From Prevotellaceae bacterium (GTDB taxonomy: Bacteria; Bacteroidota; Bacteroidia; Bacteroidales; Bacteroidaceae): 15,727 bases of DNA. The position numbers and the translations under genes were made by a program. Positions 15,630-15,727 of the stretch are shown here, one piece after another. How positions within the stretch are numbered: the first letter of the stretch is position 1; each line of letters starts with the position of its first letter. The notes beneath the pieces were generated by a model, which had not been told where the DNA came from, did not search any database, and saw only the letters and a list, made by a program, of their open reading frames with translations. The stretch spans positions 1 to 15,727 of the forward strand of contig JAUNIK010000017.1 in assembly GCA_030523505.1 (NCBI GenBank). Direction: 5' to 3'.

Positions 15630-15665
15630 CTCCTCCCCATCATGGGGGAGGGCTGGGGAGAGGGT
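15630..15665 (+). repeat. GC-rich palindromic repeat, copy D
   Basis: Palindrome CCTCCCC...GGGGGAGG followed by the tail GGCTGGGGAGAGGGT, same order as copies A and C. It lies immediately beyond the terminator of a minus-strand gene entering from the right, so again at a gene 3' end. Confidence 0.7.
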
Positions 15666-15672
15666 CCCCAAC

Positions 15673-15700
15673 AAAAAAGCCCCGAGATTACTCTCGAGGC
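15673..15700 (-). terminator. Terminator of a minus-strand gene beyond the right edge
   Basis: Minus-strand stem GCCTCGAGA with TCTCGGGGC (plus-strand 15692-15700 and 15679-15687, one G-U pair), loop of four, then six T (15673-15678). The gene it serves is outside the window or ends within its last bases. Confidence 0.85.
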
Positions 15701-15727
15701 TCTCTTTCAAAGAAGGCGGCTTCCTAC

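Overview
The window looks like a chromosomal segment of a Bacteroidota bacterium, most likely a Prevotella-type member of the Bacteroidales. The evidence is: several promoters of the Bacteroidota form TTTG-N19/20-TAnnTTTG, an Omp85 protein that is itself a lipoprotein (TamL), little use of strong Shine-Dalgarno sites, and overall protein similarity as recalled (no search was run). Nearly everything is on the minus strand. The plus strand carries only an incoming gene end (3-128) and an initiator tRNA.

Layout, left to right. 3-128: C-terminus of an unknown membrane protein. 129-439: intergenic, with a long imperfect inverted repeat, a terminator and the first of four GC-rich palindromic repeats. 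440-2116: cytoplasmic GH13 alpha-amylase-type enzyme whose N-terminus contains a copy of that repeat, inserted in frame. 2170-2562: small DUF559 Vsr-like nuclease. 2610-3506: fabD, with its own promoter. 3579-12642: an apparent operon read right to left as tetR, fabG, an RluA-type pseudouridine synthase, tamB, tamL, with a promoter and candidate operator upstream of tetR. 12820-12995: promoter, tRNA-fMet and terminator on the plus strand. 13001-14733: lemA-htpX pair with terminator. 14848-15497: a small secreted lysozyme/transglycosylase-like gene with promoter and terminator, broken by an amber codon inside its signal peptide. 15498-15727: hexamer repeat, fourth GC-rich repeat, and the terminator of a minus-strand gene beyond the edge.

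How it works together. The central block joins fatty-acid synthesis (FabG, and FabD next door) to the TamB-TamL translocation and assembly module that spans the envelope, with a TetR regulator at the head. This suggests coordinated envelope building. LemA and HtpX are an envelope protein quality-control pair.

The most unusual observations are the palindromic repeat inserted as exactly 15 codons in the amylase gene, with a 5-bp direct duplication; the DUF559 nuclease lying between two oppositely oriented copies of the same repeat; the amber codon in the lytic enzyme; and the palindrome at the tetR promoter. I saw no CRISPR array, rRNA, complete insertion sequence or recognisable defence island.
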